A DNA stretch of 64,000 bases from Scatosoma sp045542595 (GTDB lineage Bacteria; Bacillota; Clostridia; Christensenellales; Borkfalkiaceae). Location: the NCBI GenBank assembly GCA_045542595.1, contig JAZQLI010000023.1, positions 1 through 64,000 on the forward strand, written 5' to 3'. This document shows positions 1-7,910 of the stretch, piece after piece (the first letter of the stretch is position 1; each line of letters begins with the position of its first letter). The notes below the pieces were generated by a model. That model did no database searches. It was not told the origin of the DNA and saw only the letters and a list, made by a program, of their open reading frames with translations. A program made the translations under genes and the position numbers.

Positions 1-8
1 CTTTTCAT

Positions 9-35
9 AAAAGAGAGGCGTAATACCTCTCTTTT
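9..35 (-). terminator. Terminator after prfB
   Basis: A 10-bp stem (AAAAGAGAGG at 9-18 with CCTCTCTTTT at 26-35) ends in a T run when read on the minus strand. It lies 3 bp after the prfB stop and closes the secA-prfB unit. Confidence 0.8.
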
Positions 36-37
36 TC

Positions 38-1135
38 TTATGCTTTTTTCAAATAGTCGATAACGAAGCCGTGAATATCCCCGTCCATAACCGCTTGCAC
101 GTCGCCTTTTTCATAGCCCGTGCGGTGGTCTTTTGCCATAGTATACGGACAAAATACGTAGGAGCGAATTTGCGCGCCCCACTCAATTTTTTTCACGTCG
201 CCTTTCATTGCCGCCGCTTCCGCTTGGCGTTGCTCTATTTTCTTTTCAAGCAACTTCGAACGGAGCATATTAAAACACATTTCTTTGTTTTGCAGCTGCG
301 AACGCTCGTTTTGGCATTGTACTACGATACCCGTAGGGAAGTGGGTAATACGCACAGCCGAAGCCACTTTGTTGACGTTTTGACCGCCTGCCCCACCCGA
401 GTGGTAGATATCGATACGAATATCGTCGTCGTCAATTTCCACTTCGTTATCGTCTTCTACTTCCGGCATAACTTCTAACGAGCAAAAGGACGTTTGGCGG
501 CGTTTGTTGGCGTCAAACGGGGAAATACGCACCAAACGGTGTACTCCCATTTCCGCTTTCAAATAACCGTATGCGTTTTCGCCTTCCACGCGGAAATCCA
601 CGCTTTTAAAGCCTGCGCCGTCCCCTGCTTCTCTATCTAATTCGTACACCTTAAAGCCCATCTTTTCGCAATAGCGGCAATACATACGATAGAGCATTTG
701 ACACCAGTCGCAAGCTTCCGTACCGCCTGCGCCTGCGTGCAACGCAAGCATAGCGTTATGGTTATCGTACGGACCTTTCAAAATGGCGCGAATACGCATA
801 TCTTCAATATCCTTTTCCGCCGCGACAAGCATTTCGTCGAGTTCCGCAATCAAGCTTTCGTCGCCCGTTTCTTCAATTAAATCGATAACGTCTTCCGCGT
901 CGGCAAGCGCCGTTTCGCCCTTTTCGTACGCCGTTATTTTATTACGGATACCGGCAAGCTCCCGTCCGATTTTCGTCGATTTTTCCAAATCCTGCCAAAC
1001 TTCGGGTTTTTGCTGTTCTTCTTCCAGCTCTGCAAGTCTGGGACGTAAATGCTCGATATCCAGCGCGTATTCCGCTTCTTTAAGGGTAGCGCGCATACCT
1101 TGAATTTTTAATCTGTAATCGTCTGCTTTAAACAT
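38..1135 (-). CDS. prfB: Peptide chain release factor 2
   Basis: Release factor 2 reads UAA and UGA stop codons and triggers peptidyl-tRNA hydrolysis on the ribosome. The RF2 specificity tripeptide SPF is at residues 205-207 and the catalytic GGQ at 250-252. The 365-aa length equals the E. coli protein. The gene follows secA by 14 bp on the same strand, the secA-prfB order known from Bacillus subtilis. Most bacterial prfB genes carry an in-frame UGA after about codon 25 that demands a +1 frameshift. Here codons 25-26 read CTG GAT (Leu-Asp) and the frame is continuous, so this control appears lost. Confidence 0.97.
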   Translation of the reverse strand: MFKADDYRLKIQGMRATLKEAEYALDIEHLRPRLAELEEEQQKPEVWQDLEKSTKIGRELAGIRNKITAYEKGETALADAEDVIDLIEETGDESLIAELDEMLVAAEKDIEDMRIRAILKGPYDNHNAMLALHAGAGGTEACDWCQMLYRMYCRYCEKMGFKVYELDREAGDGAGFKSVDFRVEGENAYGYLKAEMGVHRLVRISPFDANKRRQTSFCSLEVMPEVEDDNEVEIDDDDIRIDIYHSGGAGGQNVNKVASAVRITHFPTGIVVQCQNERSQLQNKEMCFNMLRSKLLEKKIEQRQAEAAAMKGDVKKIEWGAQIRSYVFCPYTMAKDHRTGYEKGDVQAVMDGDIHGFVIDYLKKA

Positions 1136-1149
1136 ACACTCTTCCGTTA

Positions 1150-4110
1150 TTATTTTTCTTCGGGTTTCTTATCCGTAGTATTTTCCGCTTTCCCTTCGTT
1201 TGCCTGTTCCATAGCCTGCTTAAACGAACGCATTGCCGTGATAGGCGAAGGCATTTGTCTACGGAACGGGCGCGCGGCACGGGGCGCTTCCGTCGGCTTG
1301 GCTTGCGGAGCCGATTTTACGGGCGCAGGCGCTGCAGGACGCATCTCTACTTTAACTTTCAACAGTACGCTAATGGTGGTGCGTTGAATGCGTTCTATCA
1401 TTTCGTCGAACATATCAAACCCTTCTTTCTTATAGGAAATAATAGGGTCTACCTGCCCGTAGGCACGCAAAGAAATACCTTTGCGGAGTTGGTCCATCGC
1501 GTCGATATGGTCAATCCAGTTTCTATCCACCGTCATCAGCAACACACGGCGTTCAATTTGCGAGAAATCGATACCCTGTTCTTTCAAGTCCGCTATCTTT
1601 TTCTCGTATTCCTTAACTACTTTGTTGGAAATCTTCTTTAATGCGAGCTCGTAATCCCACTTAATAAGCCGTTCACGGGTAACGTAGTTCGTACCTTCGG
1701 GCAAAAGTTTCGCTTCCAAAGCGGCGTTGAGTTCCGTCTCGTTCCAAAGCTCGGGCATATCTTCTACGTTGACTGCCGCAGAAAGGGTATCCGCAACGTA
1801 ATCGGGAATATATTTAAGCACCTGTTCGTGTACGTCCGCGCCCTTGAGCACGTTCATTCTTTCTTCGTACATAACCATACGTTGCTTATTCATAACGTCG
1901 TCGTATTGCAATACGTTTTTACGAATACCGAAGTTTCTGCCTTCAATGGTCTTTTGCGCGTTTTCAATACCGCGAGAAAGCATTTTCGATTGCAAGCACG
2001 TGTCTTCGTCGATTTTGAACAGCGCGTATAACGATTTCATTCTTTCGCCGCCGAAACGGAGTACCAAATCGTCTTCCAACGAAAGGAAGAACACCGACAT
2101 ACCGATATCCCCTTGACGGCCTGCACGCCCACGAAGCTGATTGTCGATACGGCGCGATTCGTGCCGTTCCGTACCGATAATGCAAAGTCCGCCTGCTTCC
2201 ATAACTTTTTCTTTTTCGGCGTCCGTTTCCGCTTTATAATGCGCGTACACCTTTTTATATCTTTCGCGGAGCGTTGCAATTTCTTCGGGAATATCCGTGA
2301 TATACATACTGGTAGCAAGCTCGATATCTTCACGGCTTGCGCCTTCTTCGCGCAAACGCTTTTTCGCCAAATATTCGGGGTTACCGCCGAGCAAGATGTC
2401 CGTACCGCGCCCTGCCATATTCGTAGAAATGGTAACGGCGTTGAGTCTACCTGCCTGTGCTACGATTTCCGCTTCGCGTTCGTGATTTTTCGCATTGAGA
2501 ATATTATGTTTGACGCCGTTGCGTTTTAACAAACGGGAAATCTCTTCCGATTTATCTACCGACGACGTACCCACCAAAATGGGCTGACCGCTGGCGTGGC
2601 GTTCCATAATTTCGTTGACGATGGCGCGCTTTTTCCCGTCCACCGTCGAATATACCATATCGGGTAAATCGACGCGCTTAATAGGTCGGTTGGTGGGAAT
2701 TTCCACAACGTCTAACGAATAGATTGTTCTAAATTCCGCTTCTTCCGTCTTTGCCGTACCCGTCATACCCGACAATTTCGAATACAAACGGAAATAGTTT
2801 TGGAAGGTAATCGTGGCGTACGTTTTATTTTCACTGCGTACTTCCACCCCTTCTTTCGCTTCAATGGCTTGGTGCAATCCGTCAGAATATCTTCTGCCTA
2901 TCATCAAACGACCGGTAAATTCGTCTACGATTACCACTTCGCCGTCGTTGACGATATAGTCTTCGTCTAATTTGAATAGTTTATGCGCTTTAAGCGCTTG
3001 TTGAATGTGGTGGTTTAAATCGGCGTGTTCAATTTCCGCGATATTGTCGATACGGAAGAAACGTTCCGCCTTTCTCGCACCGCTATCGGTGAGTTCTACC
3101 GTCTTTTCCTTACGGTTGATGATATAATCCCAATCCTTAGCGGCGGCAAGCGATTTTTTACCTTCGGGCGCGGCCGCCAAAGCCGCCGCGCGTTTTTCCG
3201 CTTGTTCGGCTTCGTAGTTGGCTTGCTCTTCCAAAGTCATTTTGGTATAATCTACCACGTCTTCTTCGTCTTCGGTATCGTCCACCACTTTCTTTTTCTT
3301 GTTTTTCTTCTTTTCAGCGCGCATAGCGTTATACGCCGCGTCTTCCGCTTCTTTCAACTCGTCGTCAAAACCGCCCGAAAGGGTACGCACTAATTTATCC
3401 ACTTGCACGTACAAATCGGAAGATTTTTCCCCTTGACCGGAAATGATAAGCGGCGTTCTCGCTTCGTCGATTAAAATGGAGTCCACTTCGTCCACGATAG
3501 CAAACGACAAATCGCGCTGGACCATCTTTTGCAAGTCGGTTTTTAAGTTATCGCGCAAATAATCGAAACCGAATTCGTTATTCGTGCCGTATACGATATC
3601 GCATTTATACGCTTCTCGCTTTGCATCGTCGTCCATACCGGGCACAACTACGCCTACGGTAAGCCCCATAAATTTGTGTACTTTCCCCATCCATTCGGCG
3701 TCGCGCTTAGCAAGGTAGTCGTTTACCGTAACGATATGCACGCTCTTACCCGTGAGTGCGTTTAAATATGCAGGCAAAGTGGAAACAAGCGTTTTACCTT
3801 CACCCGTACGCATTTCGGCAATTCTGCCTTGGTGCAAACAAATACCGCCGATAATTTGCACGCGGAAATGGCGCATACCAAGCACTCTTTTCGCAGCTTC
3901 GCGAAGGACTGCAAACGCGTCGTACAAAATATCATCCAACGTTTCCCCTGCCGCCAAACGATCTTTTAAAACCTGCGTTTGGCTTTTAAGCGTTTCGTCG
4001 TCCATCGGTTGGTATTTTTCTTCCAACGCTTCTACGCCGTCCGCCATTTTATTTAATTTTTTCAGGCTGTTTCTTCCGTCGCCGCCTAATAAATACTTAA
4101 AAAGTCCCAT
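1150..4110 (-). CDS. secA: Preprotein translocase ATPase SecA
   Basis: Motor ATPase that pushes unfolded preproteins through SecYEG. Visible are the Walker A motif RTGEGKT at 101-107, the DEAD-like DEVDSILIDEART near 207-219, and the helicase-2 motif GRAGRQGD. At 986 aa it is longer than B. subtilis SecA (841 aa). Much of the excess is an insertion of roughly 80 residues around 245-325 with a Lys run, an acidic run and an Ala/Glu-rich stretch. The C-terminus ends in a charged tail (KKPEEK) and lacks the Cys-Cys-His zinc motif that binds SecB in many species. The start has a GGAG site 9 bp upstream, and a promoter at 4220-4247 gives a leader of about 100 nt. Confidence 0.97.
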   Translation of the reverse strand: MGLFKYLLGGDGRNSLKKLNKMADGVEALEEKYQPMDDETLKSQTQVLKDRLAAGETLDDILYDAFAVLREAAKRVLGMRHFRVQIIGGICLHQGRIAEMRTGEGKTLVSTLPAYLNALTGKSVHIVTVNDYLAKRDAEWMGKVHKFMGLTVGVVVPGMDDDAKREAYKCDIVYGTNNEFGFDYLRDNLKTDLQKMVQRDLSFAIVDEVDSILIDEARTPLIISGQGEKSSDLYVQVDKLVRTLSGGFDDELKEAEDAAYNAMRAEKKKNKKKKVVDDTEDEEDVVDYTKMTLEEQANYEAEQAEKRAAALAAAPEGKKSLAAAKDWDYIINRKEKTVELTDSGARKAERFFRIDNIAEIEHADLNHHIQQALKAHKLFKLDEDYIVNDGEVVIVDEFTGRLMIGRRYSDGLHQAIEAKEGVEVRSENKTYATITFQNYFRLYSKLSGMTGTAKTEEAEFRTIYSLDVVEIPTNRPIKRVDLPDMVYSTVDGKKRAIVNEIMERHASGQPILVGTSSVDKSEEISRLLKRNGVKHNILNAKNHEREAEIVAQAGRLNAVTISTNMAGRGTDILLGGNPEYLAKKRLREEGASREDIELATSMYITDIPEEIATLRERYKKVYAHYKAETDAEKEKVMEAGGLCIIGTERHESRRIDNQLRGRAGRQGDIGMSVFFLSLEDDLVLRFGGERMKSLYALFKIDEDTCLQSKMLSRGIENAQKTIEGRNFGIRKNVLQYDDVMNKQRMVMYEERMNVLKGADVHEQVLKYIPDYVADTLSAAVNVEDMPELWNETELNAALEAKLLPEGTNYVTRERLIKWDYELALKKISNKVVKEYEKKIADLKEQGIDFSQIERRVLLMTVDRNWIDHIDAMDQLRKGISLRAYGQVDPIISYKKEGFDMFDEMIERIQRTTISVLLKVKVEMRPAAPAPVKSAPQAKPTEAPRAARPFRRQMPSPITAMRSFKQAMEQANEGKAENTTDKKPEEK

Positions 4111-4164
4111 TTGAAAAATCTCCGAACTTTAATTTTGATTTCGTAAGTATAAAGCTGCACTATG

Positions 4165-4185
4165 CTTAAAAATTATATTTTTAAG
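4165..4185. other. AT-rich hairpin in the secA leader
   Basis: CTTAAAAAT and ATTTTTAAG form a 9-bp inverted repeat around a TAT loop in the predicted secA 5' leader. No leader peptide of SecM type is visible there. Confidence 0.35.
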
Positions 4186-4219
4186 TACGTACTACCATAT
4201 CTTAGCAAACCACTATTCT

Positions 4220-4247
4220 ATTTTACAATATTTACGCCGAAAATCAA
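4220..4247 (-). promoter_or_regulatory. Predicted secA promoter
   Basis: On the minus strand TTGATT (4247-4242) and TAAAAT (4225-4220) are 16 bp apart. The rest of the 355-bp secA-asnA gap is AT-rich, and I see no other feature in it apart from the asnA promoter. Confidence 0.5.
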
Positions 4248-4404
4248 AGCGTTTTCGCGCTTTTTTCACTAAAAAATATTGCAAATGTTCGCCCTTTTTG
4301 TAAAATTGCAACCATTTACCCTTTTTATACCCGTTTTTCCCCTTTCAAAAACGCTTTGCGCAGTAAAAATTTTCCGCTGAAAGCCCCACAACTATTTATT
4401 TTCG

Positions 4405-4434
4405 TTGACAAAAACCGCGCGCTTGTGGTAAACT
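4405..4434 (+). promoter_or_regulatory. asnA promoter
   Basis: TTGACA (4405-4410) and TAAACT (4429-4434) have an 18-bp spacer, and a TG one base before the -10 makes it an extended -10. An AAGGAG ribosome site follows, ending 9 bp before the asnA ATG. Confidence 0.75.
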
Positions 4435-4465
4435 ATGTATACCTTCCATAAAGGAGAGAGCAATT

Positions 4466-5473
4466 ATGAGTAAAATGATTATCCCCAAAGGCTATCAATC
4501 CGCCTTGGGTATGTATGATACGCAAACCGCCATCGGGCTGTTAAAACGTACGTTTGAAGAACGGCTTTGTTTGGCACTCCATTTAAAACGAGTTTCCGCT
4601 CCCCTTTTCGTAGACCCTACCACCGGTTTGAACGACGATTTAAGCGGTGTGGAACGCCCCGTAAAATTTTCGATAAAGGAAACGGGTAAGGACGCCGTTG
4701 TCGTGCACTCGCTTGCCAAGTGGAAACGTATGGCGCTTGCCGCGTACGGCTTTTCCGCAGGCGAAGGCTTATACACGGATATGAACGCTATCCGCCGCGA
4801 CGAAGAAATGGATAATCTCCACTCCGTCTATACCGACCAGTGGGACTGGGAAAAGGTAATTACGCGCGCCACGCGAACGACGGACTATTTAAAAAAAGTA
4901 GTGCAAGGTATCGTCGGCGCTATTTGCGACACGCTTGATTTTTTAAAATGCCGTTATCCGCAAATTAACGTGGAGCTTTGCCGCACCACCACCTTTATCA
5001 CTTCGCAAGAATTAGAAGATTTATACCCCGATTATACGTCTAAAGAACGCGAAAACGCCTTTTTGAAAGAGCATAAAACGGCGTTCATTATGCAAATCGG
5101 CGACAAATTAAAATCGGGCAAGCCGCACGATTCGCGCGCGCCCGATTATGACGACTGGGCATTGAACGGCGATTTACTCTTTTGGGATGACATACTTGGC
5201 TGTGCGATGGAAATTTCGTCTATGGGTATCCGTGTGGACGAAAAATCGCTTGACGAACAGTTGACGAAAGCAAACGCAAACGAAAGACGGAATTTCCCCT
5301 TCCATAAGGCGCTACTTGAAGGCAAACTGCCGTTGACGATGGGCGGCGGTATCGGACAATCGCGCCTTTCTATGTTGCTTTTGGGTAAAGCGCATATCGG
5401 CGAAGTGCAAGTGTCGCTTTGGGACGAAGAAACGAAAAAAGCCTGCCGTGAAAACGGTATCGTACTGTTATAA
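4466..5473 (+). CDS. asnA: Aspartate--ammonia ligase AsnA
   Basis: Makes asparagine from aspartate, ammonia and ATP through an aspartyl-adenylate; it is related to class II aminoacyl-tRNA synthetases. The 335-aa protein carries family signatures VVHSLAKWKR, FSAGEGLYT, LHSVYTDQWDWE, RAPDYDDW, SSMGIRVD and the near-terminal GGGIGQSRL. The length matches E. coli AsnA (330 aa). It is a single-gene unit with its own promoter and a strong terminator. No glutamine-dependent AsnB is in the window. Confidence 0.97.
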   Translation: MSKMIIPKGYQSALGMYDTQTAIGLLKRTFEERLCLALHLKRVSAPLFVDPTTGLNDDLSGVERPVKFSIKETGKDAVVVHSLAKWKRMALAAYGFSAGEGLYTDMNAIRRDEEMDNLHSVYTDQWDWEKVITRATRTTDYLKKVVQGIVGAICDTLDFLKCRYPQINVELCRTTTFITSQELEDLYPDYTSKERENAFLKEHKTAFIMQIGDKLKSGKPHDSRAPDYDDWALNGDLLFWDDILGCAMEISSMGIRVDEKSLDEQLTKANANERRNFPFHKALLEGKLPLTMGGGIGQSRLSMLLLGKAHIGEVQVSLWDEETKKACRENGIVLL

Positions 5474-5493
5474 TTTGATAAAAACCGTATAAA

Positions 5494-5524
5494 AACGGGA
5501 GCGTACTTTAGGCACGCTCCCGTT
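5494..5524. terminator. Bidirectional terminator between asnA and metK
   Basis: An 11-bp perfect stem (AACGGGAGCGT with ACGCTCCCGTT) is followed by G plus a T run on the plus strand and preceded by an A-rich stretch. It can therefore end both asnA and the converging metK. Confidence 0.85.
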
Positions 5525-5538
5525 GTTTTTTGTCCGTG

Positions 5539-6702
5539 TTATAAATATTTTTTCAAGCTTTCCGCTTTGTCCGTTTGCTCCCAAGAAAATCCCTTGTACC
5601 CGAAATGTCCGTACGCCGCCGTCTTTCTAAAGACGGGTTTTCTCAAATTCAACGTTTTGATAATAGCATACGGGCGCAAATCGAATTCCGCCTTGACAAT
5701 TTCCGCCAAGCGTTCGTCGTCGAGCTTTCCCGTCCCGTGCGAATCGACGAATACCGACACGGGGTTTGCTACGCCGATAGCGTACGCCACTTGAATTTCC
5801 AACTCGTCCGCGAGCCCTGCCGCCACCATATTTTTGGCAATATATCTACAAAAATACGCCGCGCTTCTATCTACTTTCGTAGGGTCTTTCCCCGAAAACG
5901 CGCCACCGCCGTGCGCGCATCTACCGCCGTACGTATCCACGATAATTTTTCTACCCGTCAAGCCGCTATCCCCTTCCGGCCCGCCGATTTCAAACCTGCC
6001 CGTGGGGTTGATATAAAACTTCGTATTTTCGTCCATTAAATTTGCAGGGATAATTTCGTCGATAACCAATTTTTTAATGTCTTCGTGAATGGTGCTTTGC
6101 TCCACCTGTGCATTGTGTTGGGTAGAAACGACTACCGTATCCACGCGCTTTGCCACGCCGTCTACGTATTCCACCGTTACTTGCGTTTTTCCGTCGGGGC
6201 GCAAGTAGGGTAATATTCCCTGTTTTCTCACGTCGGTAAGGCGTTTAGCCAGTCTGTGAGAAAGGGAAAGTGTCAAAGGCATCAACTCTTTGGTTTCACG
6301 GCAGGCATAGCCGAACATCATACCTTGGTCGCCTGCGCCAAGTTGGTTAGCCTCGTCGCCGCCTTCCGTCTTTTTCTCCAACGACGCGTTTACGCCCATC
6401 GCAATATCGGGCGATTGCGTATGTATCGCAATGATAATTTTACATTTATCGTACGCAAACGTACCGAAATCGTAACCGATTTCTTTAATGATTTCCCTTG
6501 CTTTTTCTTCATAGTTTACGTTTGCCGTAGTGGTTACTTCGCCCATAATTAAAAGAGTATCGTACGCCGCGGAACATTCTATTGCTGCACGCGCCGTGGG
6601 GTCTACGGATAAAATCGCGTCTAAAATACCGTCGGAAATATTATCGCAAACCTTATCGGGATGTCCTTCGGTAACGCTTTCACTAGTGAAAAACTTTCTC
6701 AT
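5539..6702 (-). CDS. metK: S-adenosylmethionine synthase
   Basis: Joins methionine and ATP to give S-adenosylmethionine, the methyl donor for the rRNA and tRNA methylases in this window and the precursor of the LuxS pathway. Signatures seen are ESVTEGHPDKVCD at the N-terminus, GAGDQGMMFGYA mid-protein, and the glycine-rich GGPEGDSGLTGRK followed by VDTYGG. The length of 387 aa is normal. It is a single gene with a consensus-like promoter. The leader is only about 37 nt, too short for a SAM riboswitch. Confidence 0.98.
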   Translation of the reverse strand: MRKFFTSESVTEGHPDKVCDNISDGILDAILSVDPTARAAIECSAAYDTLLIMGEVTTTANVNYEEKAREIIKEIGYDFGTFAYDKCKIIIAIHTQSPDIAMGVNASLEKKTEGGDEANQLGAGDQGMMFGYACRETKELMPLTLSLSHRLAKRLTDVRKQGILPYLRPDGKTQVTVEYVDGVAKRVDTVVVSTQHNAQVEQSTIHEDIKKLVIDEIIPANLMDENTKFYINPTGRFEIGGPEGDSGLTGRKIIVDTYGGRCAHGGGAFSGKDPTKVDRSAAYFCRYIAKNMVAAGLADELEIQVAYAIGVANPVSVFVDSHGTGKLDDERLAEIVKAEFDLRPYAIIKTLNLRKPVFRKTAAYGHFGYKGFSWEQTDKAESLKKYL

Positions 6703-6745
6703 AAAAAAATCCTTCTTCTATCGTAATTGTTTATTCTACCAAAGT

Positions 6746-6774
6746 ATTATACCCCTTTTTTAACGGCTTGTCAA
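6746..6774 (-). promoter_or_regulatory. metK promoter
   Basis: Minus-strand TTGACA (6774-6769) and TATAAT (6751-6746) are separated by 17 bp, a consensus match. Confidence 0.75.
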
Positions 6775-6794
6775 GTTATTCATAGGGAAGTTGG

Positions 6795-6823
6795 TTGCAA
6801 AAAACAATCGGTTGTGGTATAAT
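6795..6823 (+). promoter_or_regulatory. Promoter placing the start at a radical SAM ATG
   Basis: TTGCAA (6795-6800), a 17-bp spacer, a TG one base before, and TATAAT (6818-6823). The expected transcription start is about 6830, so the mRNA would have 0-2 nt before the ATG at 6832. Confidence 0.7.
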
Positions 6824-6831
6824 ATACGCAT

Positions 6832-7725
6832 ATGGACATCTATACAAGTATGCAAAGTATGCAAAACTGCAAATTATGCCCCGTAGAATGCGGAGCGAAC
6901 CGTTTGACGAGCGTAGGCGCTTGCGGCGTTTTGGGCGTGGACAGTGTAAAAATAGCCAAATATTATTTACACCCGTTTGAAGAACCGTGCATCTCCTTTC
7001 AAAACGGCAGCGGCACTATCTTTTTTTGCGGCTGCAATTTGCGTTGTGCCTTTTGTCAAAATTTCGAAGTATCGCGCGTGGAGCGCGGCAAAGACGTTAC
7101 GCCCCGTCAGCTTGCGGATATCTTTCAACAGCTGGAAGAAATGGGCGCGGAGAATATCTCCCTTGTTACCCCTTCGCATATCGTTCCTTTTTTAGAAAAA
7201 GCGTTTGCGCTTTATCAACCGAACATTCCCGTTGTGTATAATAGTAGCGGCTATGAAAAGGTAGAAACGTTGCAACGTATCGACAAATTTGTGGATATTT
7301 ATTTGCCCGATATGAAATTTTATTCCCCTGCCCTTTCCAAACGGTACTTAGGCAAGGACGATTATTTCCATTACGCAAGCCAAGCCATCGCCTTTATGGC
7401 GAAAAAGCCGCTTAAAATGACAAACGACGGAAAAATGCTTTCGGGGTGTATCGTGCGGCATCTCGTTATGCCCCTTTGTTCTGCCGATTGTAAAAATATT
7501 TTAAAATGGTTTGCAAACACCTTGCCGCCTACTACGTATTTAAGTTTAATGAGTCAATATACGCCGTTTGGCGATATACAAAATTTCCCCGAACTATCGC
7601 GCAAAATTACGGTTCGAGAATACGAAACCGCCGTGCAAACCGCGTTCGATTTAGGCATTAAAAACCTGTTCGTGCAAGAGCGCAGTTCCGCCAAGCAATC
7701 GTATATCCCCGTTTGGGATTACTAA
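6832..7725 (+). CDS. PflX-like radical SAM protein
   Basis: Radical SAM protein of the group related to pyruvate formate-lyase activating enzymes (COG1313-like); the substrate is unknown. The N-terminus has a CxxCxxxC knot (CKLCPVEC), and the SAM-binding cluster motif is CNLRCAFC within residues 60-75. The 297-aa length is usual for the family. There is no Shine-Dalgarno site before this ATG or before the later ATGs at codons 7 and 10, and the -10 box ends 8 bp upstream, so translation may be leaderless. No partner formate-lyase-like enzyme is adjacent. Confidence 0.85.
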   Translation: MDIYTSMQSMQNCKLCPVECGANRLTSVGACGVLGVDSVKIAKYYLHPFEEPCISFQNGSGTIFFCGCNLRCAFCQNFEVSRVERGKDVTPRQLADIFQQLEEMGAENISLVTPSHIVPFLEKAFALYQPNIPVVYNSSGYEKVETLQRIDKFVDIYLPDMKFYSPALSKRYLGKDDYFHYASQAIAFMAKKPLKMTNDGKMLSGCIVRHLVMPLCSADCKNILKWFANTLPPTTYLSLMSQYTPFGDIQNFPELSRKITVREYETAVQTAFDLGIKNLFVQERSSAKQSYIPVWDY

Positions 7726-7910
7726 TAATAAACCCGTACCTGCCTACCTGTTTTTGTCGAAAATAGTCGATTTTAAACGAACGATAGCGGCAGTCAGCCG
7801 TGCCGCGCGTGCAGGATTTGCCGTAGTAAGTTCCCTTTCCCATTCTTTAATTTTTAGTAAATTTTTTTGCGTATTCATATAAAATATATTGCGCAATATA
7901 AGGAGTTTTT

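Noticed and set aside
1052..1070. Programmed frameshift in prfB
   Set aside because: No stop codon is present at codon 26 and the frame is continuous.
6703..6745. SAM riboswitch before metK
   Set aside because: The predicted leader is about 37 nt, too short for any SAM riboswitch, and no fitting stems are seen.
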